From NCBI GenBank assembly GCA_034003955.1, contig JAVEXO010000028.1, positions 1 to 32,338 of the forward strand: DNA of 32,338 nt, given 5' to 3'. Under the pieces are notes generated by a model, which worked only from the letters and a program-made list of their open reading frames with translations, did not search any database and was not told the origin of the DNA. Shown piece after piece: positions 6,681 through 15,441 of the stretch; position 1 is the first letter of the stretch, and each line of letters opens with the position of its first letter. A program made the position numbers and the translations under genes. This DNA is from SZUA-370 sp034003955 (lineage in GTDB: Bacteria > Spirochaetota > Spirochaetia > Treponematales > UBA12059).

Positions 6681-8726
6681 ATGAACACCAACCCCTTATT
6701 AGCAACTTGGGAGACTCCCTATGAGCTTCCCCCCTTCAACAAGATCCGTCCTGAGCACTATGCACCCGCCTTTGAGGCAGCCATGGAGGCTCACCGTACG
6801 GAGATAGACGCCATAGCAGAATCCAGGGAAGCGCCCAGTTTCCAGAATACCGTCGTTGCCTTAGACCGTTCCGGTCAGTTGATCACGAGGGTCATTGGCG
6901 TATTTTTTAACCTTACCGCCAGTGAGACCAGTGACGCCCTCCAGGCAGCCGAGCGGGAACTGATGCCAAAGGTAGCGGCTCATCAGAGCTGGCTCAGCCT
7001 GCATCCGGGCATCTTCAAGCGTCTCGATGAACTGCATCAAAGACGAGACACGCTTGGGCTTGGTCCCGAGGATATGCGGCTTCTTGAGCGCATGCACCTC
7101 GACTATGTTATGCAGGGAGCCCTCCTCGTCGGGGAGGCTCGCACTCGATACGCGGCAATAGCCGAAGAGATGGCGGGGCTCTATACCACCTTCAGTCAGT
7201 CGGTGCTGGGTGATGAGGCTGCCTTTAGCCTGGTTCTAGCTACTGAAGCCGACAGGGCTGGTCTGCCTGAATTCGTACTGGACGCGGCGCGCTCTGTGGC
7301 CAGTGACAAGAAGGTCGATGGCTTCGTCATCAACCTCTCTCCGTCGCTTGTCGATCCTTTCCTTACGTACTCCACCAGGCGCGATCTTCGTGAGCAGGTC
7401 TGGCGAGCCTTCAAGGCGCGCGGAGAAGCCTGTCCTGAACGCGACACCCGCCCTGTTGCCGAGAAGATAGTACGGCTTCGAACCGAGCTGGCCGCTCTTA
7501 TGGGTTACAAGAGCTACGCCGACTATGCCCTGGTCGACAGAATGGCCAAGAAGCCGTCAGCCGTCAACGACCTCCTCATGCGGGTATGGGAGCCCGCCCG
7601 AGCCAGAGCCCTGGAGGAGCAGAAAGACCTGGAGACCCTTGCCGCCAAGGAAGGCTTCAAGGGCCCCATCATGGGCTGGGACTGGAACTTCTATGCCGAG
7701 AAGTTACGGCAGGAACGGTTCAATCTAGACGAGGCAGAGCTCAAGCCATACTTCCAGCACGAGCGCATGACAGAGGCCATGTTCGACGCGGCCGGCAGGC
7801 TCTACGGCGTGGCATTCAAGGAGGTCAAGGGCGTTCCCCTCTATCATCCCGATGCCCGCCTCTATGAGGTTCTCGATAGCAAGACCCGGGACATCGTCGG
7901 AATATTCATAGCCGACAGCTTCGCACGGGCTACCAAGAGGGGTGGCGCATGGATGAATGATTTCCGCTGCCAGTCACGCAATCGGCCAGGAAACCACCCG
8001 TATCCTATAATCATAAACAACACCAACTTCGCCAAGGCGCCGGATGGCAAGCCTACTCTCCTATCCCTGGACGATGTACGAACGCAATTCCACGAGTTTG
8101 GCCATGGCCTCCACGGTCTGCTGTCAAATGTAAAATACAACCGCTTGTCAGGAACAAACGTACTGAGGGACTTCGTAGAATTACCAAGCCAGATAAACGA
8201 ACACTGGGCCCTGACTCCCGAGATACTCAAGAAACATGCTCTCCATGCCAAGACAGGCAAGCCAATAAGCGATGAGCTCATTGCCCTCATAAAGAAAAGC
8301 GAGCACTTCAATCAGGGATTCCTCACCGTAGCCTATACTTCCTGTGCCTTGGTCGACATGGCCATACACCAGCATCCAGATCCGGCTTCCTTGAATCTCT
8401 CCGCCTTCGAGGCATCAGAGTGCAAGCGTCTTAGAGTGCCAGAAGCGGTAGGCATGCGTCACAGGCTGCCTCAGTTCAGGCATCTCTTTAGCGATGATGG
8501 CTACGCAGCAGGCTACTATGTATACATGTGGGCCGAGGTGCTGGACGCCGATGGCTTCGAGGCCTTCGAGGCTTCAGGCGACGTGTTCAATCCGGAACTG
8601 GCGGCCAAGTTCAAGCGCTATGTGCTGTCGGCAGGCAATACGCTCGATCCAGCCGAGGCATACCGCTCCTTCCGCGGCCGTGACCCAGACGTCAAGGCAT
8701 TGCTACGTGGCCGAGGGCTCGTGTAA
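6681..8726 (+). CDS. dcp: Peptidyl-dipeptidase Dcp (M3 family zinc peptidase)
   Basis: The 681-residue protein has full family length. The zinc motif HEFGH is at residues 471-475 within 'TQFHEFGHGLHGLLS', and the third-ligand region is 'DFVELPSQINEHW'. The N-terminus 'NPLLATWETPYELPPFNKIR' is typical of Dcp rather than PepF. The family removes C-terminal dipeptides from peptides in the cytoplasm or periplasm; no signal peptide is seen, so cytoplasmic peptide recycling is likely. The related oligopeptidase A (PrlC) is an alternative, but 'PPFNKIRPEHY' and the overall length fit Dcp. It appears to have its own promoter with no leader. Confidence 0.93.
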   Translation: MNTNPLLATWETPYELPPFNKIRPEHYAPAFEAAMEAHRTEIDAIAESREAPSFQNTVVALDRSGQLITRVIGVFFNLTASETSDALQAAERELMPKVAAHQSWLSLHPGIFKRLDELHQRRDTLGLGPEDMRLLERMHLDYVMQGALLVGEARTRYAAIAEEMAGLYTTFSQSVLGDEAAFSLVLATEADRAGLPEFVLDAARSVASDKKVDGFVINLSPSLVDPFLTYSTRRDLREQVWRAFKARGEACPERDTRPVAEKIVRLRTELAALMGYKSYADYALVDRMAKKPSAVNDLLMRVWEPARARALEEQKDLETLAAKEGFKGPIMGWDWNFYAEKLRQERFNLDEAELKPYFQHERMTEAMFDAAGRLYGVAFKEVKGVPLYHPDARLYEVLDSKTRDIVGIFIADSFARATKRGGAWMNDFRCQSRNRPGNHPYPIIINNTNFAKAPDGKPTLLSLDDVRTQFHEFGHGLHGLLSNVKYNRLSGTNVLRDFVELPSQINEHWALTPEILKKHALHAKTGKPISDELIALIKKSEHFNQGFLTVAYTSCALVDMAIHQHPDPASLNLSAFEASECKRLRVPEAVGMRHRLPQFRHLFSDDGYAAGYYVYMWAEVLDADGFEAFEASGDVFNPELAAKFKRYVLSAGNTLDPAEAYRSFRGRDPDVKALLRGRGLV

Positions 8727-8752
8727 GGGCTATACAGACTGCTGAGGCCGGC

Positions 8753-9742
8753 TCAGTCGTGGCCTGGAAACACGATGCCAGCCTCTGCTCGTATCCTGTC
8801 GAGGCACTCCATCATATCGATGGAGAAGCGCCATGGCATGATGTCGCTCTCTATCCTGCCAGCATCGAGGCAGTCCATCACATGGGCTGCCTCGTATTGG
8901 TAGCCTGATCCTCTGCTATTTTCTACTACGATTGTTTGTTCAGGTTGCTTGCGCGTTGACCATGAGAGACTGGTGGGAGCGTTGAATTGCCCGTTGAGCC
9001 TAATGTATCCACCGGTAAGCCAGTATTCGGCCTGAGTCGAAGAGTTAGCGCCCAAGCTGGATGCAAGTGATGCCATCTTTCCTCCTGGGTAGCGGAAAGA
9101 CACGAGTATAGTCTGTTCGGCTCCGCTGGGGCTCCAGTCCGCCATGGTTTGGATATCAGTTGGTGTTCCAAGGGCGTCGAGTGCGACGAACACCGGGTAG
9201 ACTCCTATGTCCAGGAGTGAGCCTCCACCGAGAGCCACATTGAAGAGCCGCCTTTTAGGGTCGTAGTCACCCTTGAATGCAAAGTCCGCTCGTACCATAC
9301 GAAGTTCGCCTAGTTGCCCGGAGCGTATCATCTCTTGAGCCTTCTGGTAACTTGGAAGGAACTTTGTCCAAAAAGCCTCCATGAGGAAGCAGTCATTGGC
9401 CTTGGCTGAATCTACCATGGACCGAGCCTCGGCCGCATTTATGGCAAAGGCCTTCTCGCAGAGCACCGCCTTCTTGTGTTCAAGACAGAGCAGGGTATGT
9501 TCTCGATGCATGGCGTGTGGAGAGGCGATGTAGACAATGTCTACCTTTGGGTCTCGTACCATGTCTTCGTAACTACCATAAGCCTTCTCAAATCCCGCCT
9601 CGGCAACGAAGGCCTCTGCCTTCTCTTTGGAACGTGATGCCGCTGCGTATAGCCTTGCATTAGGCAGGGTTTTTAAATCTGCGGCAAATTTCCTGGCAAT
9701 GTTGCCGCAGCCCAGCACGGCCCAGTTATAGTTCTTATTCAT
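8753..9742 (-). CDS. Gfo/Idh/MocA-family NAD(P)-dependent oxidoreductase
   Basis: The product is 329 residues. The N-terminal Rossmann fold shows 'WAVLGCGNIARKFAADL' (GxGxxA) and 'DIVYIASPHAMHREHTLLCL'. The family EKP motif appears as 'VLCEKAFAIN' with Lys conserved. The C-terminal beta-sheet domain includes 'GGGSLLDIGVYPVFVALDAL'. Members oxidise or reduce sugars and cyclitols, or act as trans-dihydrodiol dehydrogenases; sequence alone does not choose the substrate. AAGG stands just before the ATG. It is convergent with dcp, with 26 bases between stops, and divergent from the sugar-sensing regulator, which suggests but does not prove a role in sugar metabolism. Confidence 0.9.
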   Translation of the reverse strand: MNKNYNWAVLGCGNIARKFAADLKTLPNARLYAAASRSKEKAEAFVAEAGFEKAYGSYEDMVRDPKVDIVYIASPHAMHREHTLLCLEHKKAVLCEKAFAINAAEARSMVDSAKANDCFLMEAFWTKFLPSYQKAQEMIRSGQLGELRMVRADFAFKGDYDPKRRLFNVALGGGSLLDIGVYPVFVALDALGTPTDIQTMADWSPSGAEQTILVSFRYPGGKMASLASSLGANSSTQAEYWLTGGYIRLNGQFNAPTSLSWSTRKQPEQTIVVENSRGSGYQYEAAHVMDCLDAGRIESDIMPWRFSIDMMECLDRIRAEAGIVFPGHD

Positions 9743-9807
9743 AGTACCTTGATTCTAGCCTTGTTTTTTAAAAACGACCATAGCCTTGGTACGCCTTCTT
9801 GAGGCTG

Positions 9808-9831
9808 TGCTATACTGTCCATCCTGTATAG
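9808..9831 (+). promoter_or_regulatory. Extended -10 promoter and overlapping inverted repeat upstream of the response regulator
   Basis: TGC-TATACT (9808-9816) fits an extended -10. An inverted repeat, CTATAC (9810-9815) and GTATAG (9826-9831) with ten bases between, covers the -10 and the expected transcription start. A regulator bound there would block initiation, so autoregulation is possible. The ribosome binding site GGAGG lies at 9838-9842, before GTG 9847. Confidence 0.45.
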
Positions 9832-9846
9832 TACCATGGAGGCTGC

Positions 9847-11448
9847 GTGGCAGAGCCCTACAAGATAATACTGGTAGATGATGAAGATGAGGTGCGTGGT
9901 CGCATATCCTCCAAGATATCCGCGGAGAGCGGTTTTATTGTCGTCGGAACTGCTGGAAACGGTTATGACGCCTTGGAGCTTATAGAGAAACACGAGCCCC
10001 AGGTAGTCCTCACCGACATAAAGATGCCATACATAGACGGTATCGAATTGGCGGGTATCATCAGAAGGGATCATCCTACCGTCCGCATAGGTTTCATCAC
10101 TGGTTTCGATGAATTCGACTATGCCAGGGAGGCCATAGAACTCGGCGTCAAGAGCTACCTGACCAAGCCCCTGACCCAGGAAGACATAGCCGCCTTCCTC
10201 CTTAAACTAAAGCGTGAGCTTGATGATGAGATACGAGACAACTACAGCCGTGAACAGATACAGAAACAATACGAGCAGAGTATACCCCTCGTCATAGAGA
10301 ACTGCTTCGTTTCACTCCTGGCATCTGGCGCCTCGGGTAGCAGTGCCGACATAGAACAGTTGCGAGGCTACGGAGTTTCGCTTGACGAGTCGCCCTACGT
10401 GGTAGCCTTTGCCGTGGTGGAGAGGAACCCGGAGAGCTGGGGTATCATTGAGTTTGAGAAACTAAAGCTTTCAGTTCGCTCCAGGCTTGGCTCCCTGCTC
10501 GATCAGGAGAGCCTTGAATATTACCGCTTCATGTTCCACGAGGGAGAGGTGTTCATCGTCAAGCAGAAGGGTAGCGAGTTTGCCCGTACCATAGACGCCG
10601 TGCTCAACAGGATGGCTCGTAGCGCCGAGCAGTTCATGGCCGTCAGGGTAAACGTCGGCGTCAGCCTGCCACACAAGGACTTCCGGCAGCTGGCCAAGGC
10701 ATACGAGGAGGCTGCCAGCGCCTTGTATACCGGTCGCTTCGGCGCACTCAGCCCCGTTAACCACTTCGGGCAAGCCGGGGAACGGGACTCAGGCTTCGTG
10801 CGCCTGCGTGAGACCGACGGCAAGAATCTTGAGTACCAGTTGCGTTTCGGTAGTGACGAGGCTTTATTTGCTTGTATCAGTGAGCTCAAGGCGGATGCCA
10901 AGAAGAAAGCACACAAAGCATCAGGGCTCAATTTGTACGCGGTAAATCTGGCAGGTCTCCTGGCTAATTACGCCGCCTCGCTAGGCCTGGATATAGATGA
11001 ACTTACGGGAGGCAATCTTATAGACAGCCTCGCGCACATGCACAGCTTGGAGGAACTTTTCTCCTGGCTGCTATCCGTCTCCACTCTTATACGGCAGCGT
11101 GGAGCGGCAGCCAAGCTTGGAACATCGAGGAATGTTCTTGAGAAGGCCACAGCGATCATGCACAGGCGCTACTCAGACGCCGATTTGACCCTTGATGCGG
11201 TGTGCAATGAATTGTCAATAAGCCCCTCATATCTAAGCCAGTTGTTCAGGAAGTATAAAGAAAGCAGTTTCGTTAAATACCTGACGGGTATTCGCATGGA
11301 AGCCGCCATGAATCTACTCACTACGACAGGCGACCTCATCGTCGATGTGGCCATCCAGGTTGGCTATAAGGATGTCTATTATTTTAGCCACAGTTTCAAG
11401 AAATGGACGGGTGTATCACCCAAGAAGTACCGTGAAAATAAATCCTGA
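9847..11448 (+). CDS. YesN-type response regulator with AraC DNA-binding domain
   Basis: The 533-residue protein starts at GTG 9847 behind GGAGG. The receiver domain (1-120) has the acidic pair in 'ILVDDEDEV', phospho-acceptor Asp57 in 'VLTDIKMPYIDG' and Lys107 in 'YLTKPL'. A middle region of about 300 residues follows. The C-terminal 100 residues are two AraC-type helix-turn-helices ('LTLDAVCNELSISPSYLSQL' and 'IVDVAIQVGYKDVYYFSHSF'). It is the partner of the YesM-type kinase, whose gene overlaps its 3' end by 17 bases. The downstream mgl genes are its most likely target. Confidence 0.95.
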   Translation: MAEPYKIILVDDEDEVRGRISSKISAESGFIVVGTAGNGYDALELIEKHEPQVVLTDIKMPYIDGIELAGIIRRDHPTVRIGFITGFDEFDYAREAIELGVKSYLTKPLTQEDIAAFLLKLKRELDDEIRDNYSREQIQKQYEQSIPLVIENCFVSLLASGASGSSADIEQLRGYGVSLDESPYVVAFAVVERNPESWGIIEFEKLKLSVRSRLGSLLDQESLEYYRFMFHEGEVFIVKQKGSEFARTIDAVLNRMARSAEQFMAVRVNVGVSLPHKDFRQLAKAYEEAASALYTGRFGALSPVNHFGQAGERDSGFVRLRETDGKNLEYQLRFGSDEALFACISELKADAKKKAHKASGLNLYAVNLAGLLANYAASLGLDIDELTGGNLIDSLAHMHSLEELFSWLLSVSTLIRQRGAAAKLGTSRNVLEKATAIMHRRYSDADLTLDAVCNELSISPSYLSQLFRKYKESSFVKYLTGIRMEAAMNLLTTTGDLIVDVAIQVGYKDVYYFSHSFKKWTGVSPKKYRENKS

Positions 11449-13162
11449 ACATACAAAATCGATAGGCTTCTCAATATTCGTGGCTATCCTGGCCGTGGCT
11501 GCCGTCATGGTGCTCGTAAGCTCACTCGTGTCCCTGGCCGTATTTGCAGGAACCCTCGATGATTTCGTGGAGAGCCGGTCGAGTGAGATAAACAAGCAGA
11601 TAGTGATGAACTATGAGGGCTATATAAACAGCGTCATAGAGACGGCAAACTATATACAGTTTGCCTCATTCAATCTCGATTTAAGGCGCGATGGAGAGGC
11701 TTTGGGCGCTATATACCGCTCCAACGCAGACATAAAGGCCGATGTGGTAACGGTGTACCTCTTCGATAGCGACGGCAAACGGCTGATTGGTCCGCCCCTC
11801 GATTACAATCTTGGTAATGGTGTGGCCAGCAAGTCATGGTTTGGCGAGGCGCTGGAACTAAAGGAAATATTCCATTTCAACGCCGAGCCCCAGAGCAGCA
11901 TAGCCGAGAGCCGCGACGAAACGGTTATAGCCGTCACCAAGTCAGTGGAGTTTCTGTGTGATGGACAGAGCTGCGAAGGAGTCCTGCTTATAGAGTTGAA
12001 TCATCAGGCAATAAGCGATCTAGCCAGGAAGACAAATCTTGGTAATGGTGGTCACCTCCTTATCCTTGACGAGGAGGGGAACCTCCTCTATAGCTCCAGG
12101 CCTGATCCAGAGGCTCTCGGTTCAAAGACACGTGACCTGGCAGCCGGTATGTACCTGGGCAGTCGCCGAGCAATTCTTGACGGTCAGGACATGGCACTCA
12201 ACGTCAACACCCTCATCCATACCCGCTGGCGAATAGTAACCGTCAGTAACGTCAATGAGATAGCGGAGACCCGGTCGCGTCTCTTGGGGGTTACGGCCCT
12301 CATCCTGGCAATCTCCATCGCTGTCAGTGTCATAGCCGGTGGTTTTGTATCACTACGCATATCCAAGCCGATAGGCAGGCTCAAGGAGACTATGCTCAGG
12401 ATAGAAGGCGGTGACCTTGACGCTCCCATTGACCTGTCGGGCCAGCGTGAGATAGCACAGCTGTCCCATTCCTTTAACAGCATGGTAGCAAGGATACGGC
12501 AGCTGATGGCAAGCCTCGTGGACGAGCAGAAGGAGAAGCGCAAGACAGAGCTCAGGGCATTACAGAACCAGATAAACCCTCACTTCCTTTATAACACGCT
12601 CGATTCAATAGTCTGGTTGGCCGAGAACCAGAGGAGCAAGGATGTCATAACAACGGTGGTATCCTTAGCCAAGTTCTTTCGCATCAGTATATCCAAGGGA
12701 CAGACATTCATACCGGTAGAGGACGAGATAGCCCACATAGAGAATTATCTTACAATACAGAGTATCCGCTACCTGGACCGCTTCCGTTATTCAATAAGCG
12801 TGCCTTCCCAGATGCGTGGCATGCAGGTAATGAAGCTCATTCTCCAGCCTATAGTAGAGAATGCCATCTATCATGGGCTGGGAGACGAGGAAGGCTTCAT
12901 ATCGATACAGGGATGGCTGGAAGGGGCGCGCATGGTATTCGCCATAACCAACTCGGGCTATGGCATACGTGATGAAACAATACGTGACATGCAGGAGAAG
13001 ATGGCAGGCTCCGGAGAGCAGTCAAGCGTAGGTATGCGCAACGTCTATCAAAGGTTGAAGCTGTATTATGGCGACAAGGCCGACATCAGAATAACCAGCA
13101 TCCCTGATGAGAGCACCACCGTCACCCTGTACATTCCTATAGAACCCGGCAAGGAGGACTGA
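11432..13162 (+). CDS. YesM-type membrane sensor histidine kinase
   Basis: I place the start at GTG 11432, giving 576 residues. The longer in-frame extension to 11345 would run through the regulator's AraC domain and has no hydrophobic signal. A first membrane helix (about 10-38), an extracellular Cache-like domain of some 245 residues and a second helix ('VTALILAISIAVSVIAGG') are followed by HAMP ('KPIGRLKETMLRIEGGDLD'). The kinase core carries the phospho-acceptor His384 in 'QINPHFLYNTLDS' and the ATP-binding 'LQPIVENAIYHGLGD'. Gene order regulator-kinase-binding protein suggests it receives its signal through the lipoprotein encoded four bases downstream. Confidence 0.94.
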   Translation: MKINPEHTKSIGFSIFVAILAVAAVMVLVSSLVSLAVFAGTLDDFVESRSSEINKQIVMNYEGYINSVIETANYIQFASFNLDLRRDGEALGAIYRSNADIKADVVTVYLFDSDGKRLIGPPLDYNLGNGVASKSWFGEALELKEIFHFNAEPQSSIAESRDETVIAVTKSVEFLCDGQSCEGVLLIELNHQAISDLARKTNLGNGGHLLILDEEGNLLYSSRPDPEALGSKTRDLAAGMYLGSRRAILDGQDMALNVNTLIHTRWRIVTVSNVNEIAETRSRLLGVTALILAISIAVSVIAGGFVSLRISKPIGRLKETMLRIEGGDLDAPIDLSGQREIAQLSHSFNSMVARIRQLMASLVDEQKEKRKTELRALQNQINPHFLYNTLDSIVWLAENQRSKDVITTVVSLAKFFRISISKGQTFIPVEDEIAHIENYLTIQSIRYLDRFRYSISVPSQMRGMQVMKLILQPIVENAIYHGLGDEEGFISIQGWLEGARMVFAITNSGYGIRDETIRDMQEKMAGSGEQSSVGMRNVYQRLKLYYGDKADIRITSIPDESTTVTLYIPIEPGKED

Positions 13163-13166
13163 GGCC

Positions 13167-14222
13167 ATGCGTCATAGAATGGCATTTGTTTGTCTCTCCC
13201 TATGTGTCACGCTCAGCGTGATCCTGAGCATGACGCTTCTATCGTCCTGCACAGCAAAGGAGCCTCGCATTGGCCTCCTCTTGTACAACCAGGCAGATCC
13301 ATACATAGAAACATTCGCCAGGCGGATACTAAGCGAGGCCAAGGGCTCGTTTAGCATGACCCAGCTCGATGCTGGTAACTCCCAGCTTATACAGAACGAG
13401 CAAATAGAGGCTCAGCTCAGCAGGAAGCCAGCTCTCCTCATGATAAACCCCGTGGACCGCCTTGCGGCCAACGCCCTGATCCGCAGGCTACAGGCAGAGG
13501 ATGTCCCTGTAATATTCTTCAACCGCGAACCGCTGGCCAAGGACCTTGCACTATGGGAACGCTGCTACTACGTCGGGGCCAAGGCTGAGCAATCAGGTCA
13601 GATGCAGGCAGAGCTTATAATGGATCTGTTCGGAGGCGATTCTGCAAACCTCAATGACAACGACAAGAATCATGATGGAGTCATACAGATAATACTGCTC
13701 AAGGGTGAACAAGGCCACCAGGATGCGGAGCTGCGTACCAAGGAGTTGCTCCGCAGCTTTGAATCCGGTGGTTTTGCCATAGAAATTCTTGCCCTTGAGG
13801 TCTGTAACTGGAGGCAGGATGAGGCCTATGACAAGATGGGAGCCCTTATACGATCCTTTAGAAACAGGGTGGAGATAGTGGTTTCCAATAATGATGCTAT
13901 GGCACTGGGCGCAATAATGAGGATGCGGCAGCTGGGATTCTTCAAGGATGACGACGGCAACGGCAAGGTAGACGGCACAGATGCGAGCTGGCTACCGGTC
14001 GTGGGCATAGATGGTTTGGCCGAGGCGGAAGAGGCTATAGCCGATGGCTATCTCTATGGAACGGTCAAGAACGATTCATTGAGCATGGCTAAGGCCATGG
14101 TAGAGCTTGCCGCCCGTATCCTGGATGGAAGCGCCCTTGGACATACCCGTGGAGATGCAGGTGATTATCTTCTCGAGGATAAAACGTATATTTGGATAGA
14201 CTATCAACCTTTTGTCCGCTAA
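13167..14222 (+). CDS. Galactose-binding-protein-like lipoprotein, probable kinase co-sensor
   Basis: The 351-residue protein has a lipoprotein signal peptide with lipobox LSSC (Cys28) and a periplasmic-binding-protein fold of the MglB/RbsB type. AAGGAGG (13151-13157) precedes ATG 13167. Residues known to contact sugar or calcium in E. coli MglB have equivalents: the Asp of 'NQADPY', 'HQDAELRT', the Trp of 'CNWRQDEAYDKM', 'SNNDAMALG', 'GIDGLAEA', and a calcium loop 'DKNHDGVIQ'. A second Asp-rich loop, 'DDDGNGKVDGTD', is an insertion. It lies in the kinase operon, apart from mglB, so it is probably the ligand-recognition subunit of a three-component system like XylFII-LytS-YesN. Confidence 0.88.
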   Translation: MRHRMAFVCLSLCVTLSVILSMTLLSSCTAKEPRIGLLLYNQADPYIETFARRILSEAKGSFSMTQLDAGNSQLIQNEQIEAQLSRKPALLMINPVDRLAANALIRRLQAEDVPVIFFNREPLAKDLALWERCYYVGAKAEQSGQMQAELIMDLFGGDSANLNDNDKNHDGVIQIILLKGEQGHQDAELRTKELLRSFESGGFAIEILALEVCNWRQDEAYDKMGALIRSFRNRVEIVVSNNDAMALGAIMRMRQLGFFKDDDGNGKVDGTDASWLPVVGIDGLAEAEEAIADGYLYGTVKNDSLSMAKAMVELAARILDGSALGHTRGDAGDYLLEDKTYIWIDYQPFVR

Positions 14223-14270
14223 ATGTCGCTGATAGTGCTCGATAATGCAAAAACTATGCTGAATATTACA

Positions 14271-14299
14271 TTGTTAGCCTAGCAATTCAGCCTTATCGT
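14271..14299 (+). promoter_or_regulatory. Candidate promoter of the mgl operon
   Basis: TTGTTA (14271-14276), a 17-base spacer and TATCGT (14294-14299) match sigma-70 hexamers at four positions each. This lies 53 bases before the mglB start. A weak core promoter is what would be expected if the AraC-type regulator activates it. Confidence 0.4.
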
Positions 14300-14351
14300 C
14301 AATAACTGAAGAAGCCCGTCAGTGGTTTCTACCCCATACAAGGAGCGATAC

Positions 14352-15377
14352 ATGAAAAGTAGAATCGGATTCATCGCATTGGCGATTCTGATGGCTGTCT
14401 CGGTAGCCAGCGTTTCAGCCACGGGAGACAAAGAAGGTGGACAGATAGTAATAGGAGCTAACATCTACAGCTTCGCCGACAACTTCATGAACGGTGTCAT
14501 GAAGCCCGAACTCGAGCGCTATGCGGCAGGCAAGGGCGCCAAGATTGAAATAGTTGACTCAGAGGGCCAGCAGGCCAAGCTCAACGATCAGGTAGACGTG
14601 TTTATAACCAAGAAGGTCAGCGTACTGGCCATCAATCTGGTAGACCCCGCCTCTGCAAAGTCAATCATCGCCAAGGCCAAGTCCGCAGGCATCCCCCTTA
14701 TCCTCTTCAACAAGGAACCCACCGAAGCCGGCGCCATGGCCAGCTACGACAAGGTATGGTATGTAGGCACCAACTCCGCCGAGTCAGGTATCATCCAGGG
14801 CCAGATGATGGTATCAGACTGGAAAGCCAATCCCAGCTGGGACAAGAATGGCGACGGCGTCGTCCAGTATGTACTGCTCAAGGGCGAGCCAGGTCATCCT
14901 GATGCCGAAGCCCGCACCAAGGAATCTGTAAAAGCCTTCGTAGACGCCGGTATCAAGGTGCAGCAGCTTGCCCTCGAGGCCGATCCCAACTGGTCAACCC
15001 AGCACGGCAACGACAAGATGGCCGCCTGGCTGACTTCAAGCTTTGGCAAGAGCATTGAGCTCGTCATCTGTAACAACGACGGCATGGCTTTTGGTGCAAT
15101 CAACGCCCTCAAGGCTGCCGGTGTAAAACTCCCCCTGTACGGTGTAGATGCCCTTGACCAGGCTCTTACCCACATCGCCGACGGCGAGATGAACGGCACC
15201 GTCCTCAATGACGGCGTCAACCAGAGCCGCGCCACCGTGGACCTCGCCATCAACGCCGCCATGGGCAAGCCTGTTACCGAAGGCACCTCATGGAAGCTCG
15301 ATACCGATGGTACCAAGGCTGTACGCATCCCGTATCTTCCCGTTACCCCCAAGAATTACAAAGAATTCAGGAAATAA
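14352..15377 (+). CDS. mglB: MglB, periplasmic galactose/glucose-binding protein
   Basis: The start at ATG 14352 follows AGGAG (14341-14345). The product is 341 residues with a type I signal peptide (about 1-23, cleavage near 'SVSA'). The mature fold carries the MglB calcium loop 'WDKNGDGVVQY' (Asp164, Asn166, Asp168, Gln172) and sugar-contact segments 'SFADNFMNG', 'GHPDAEART', 'DPNWSTQHGNDKM', 'CNNDGMAFG' and 'GVDALDQA', all close to E. coli MglB. It delivers galactose or glucose to MglA/MglC. A G+C-rich hairpin directly after the gene should keep its expression above that of the membrane components. Unlike the sensor-operon paralogue it has no lipobox cysteine. Confidence 0.95.
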   Translation: MKSRIGFIALAILMAVSVASVSATGDKEGGQIVIGANIYSFADNFMNGVMKPELERYAAGKGAKIEIVDSEGQQAKLNDQVDVFITKKVSVLAINLVDPASAKSIIAKAKSAGIPLILFNKEPTEAGAMASYDKVWYVGTNSAESGIIQGQMMVSDWKANPSWDKNGDGVVQYVLLKGEPGHPDAEARTKESVKAFVDAGIKVQQLALEADPNWSTQHGNDKMAAWLTSSFGKSIELVICNNDGMAFGAINALKAAGVKLPLYGVDALDQALTHIADGEMNGTVLNDGVNQSRATVDLAINAAMGKPVTEGTSWKLDTDGTKAVRIPYLPVTPKNYKEFRK

Positions 15378-15406
15378 AACCTTAAAAAGGGTGTAATATT
15401 ACATCT

Positions 15407-15436
15407 CGGGCGGCCCGGTTTTAACCGGGCCGCCCG
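15407..15436 (+). terminator. Strong intercistronic hairpin between mglB and mglA
   Basis: A perfect 12-base stem made only of G and C (CGGGCGGCCCGG with CCGGGCCGCCCG) encloses the loop TTTTAA. It begins 30 bases after the mglB stop. There is no U-run directly after it, so it may act as a partial terminator or as a barrier to 3' exonucleases that protects mglB mRNA. Confidence 0.8.
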
Positions 15437-15441
15437 GTCCT

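Noticed and set aside
7525..7867. Two plus-strand frames inside dcp
   Set aside because: Both are other-frame readings of conserved dcp codons, rich in Arg, Pro and Ser with no domain sense.
8727..8752. Possible bidirectional terminator between dcp and the oxidoreductase
   Set aside because: The stem CTGAG/CTCAG is only five pairs and no T-run follows on either strand.
11345..11431. Extended N-terminus of the sensor kinase
   Set aside because: It lies wholly inside the response-regulator AraC domain in another frame, adds no recognisable domain and lacks a ribosome site. GTG 11432 fits better.
13980..14351. Catabolite-control (cre-like) site before mglB
   Set aside because: No sequence close to the cre palindrome was found in the upstream spacer.
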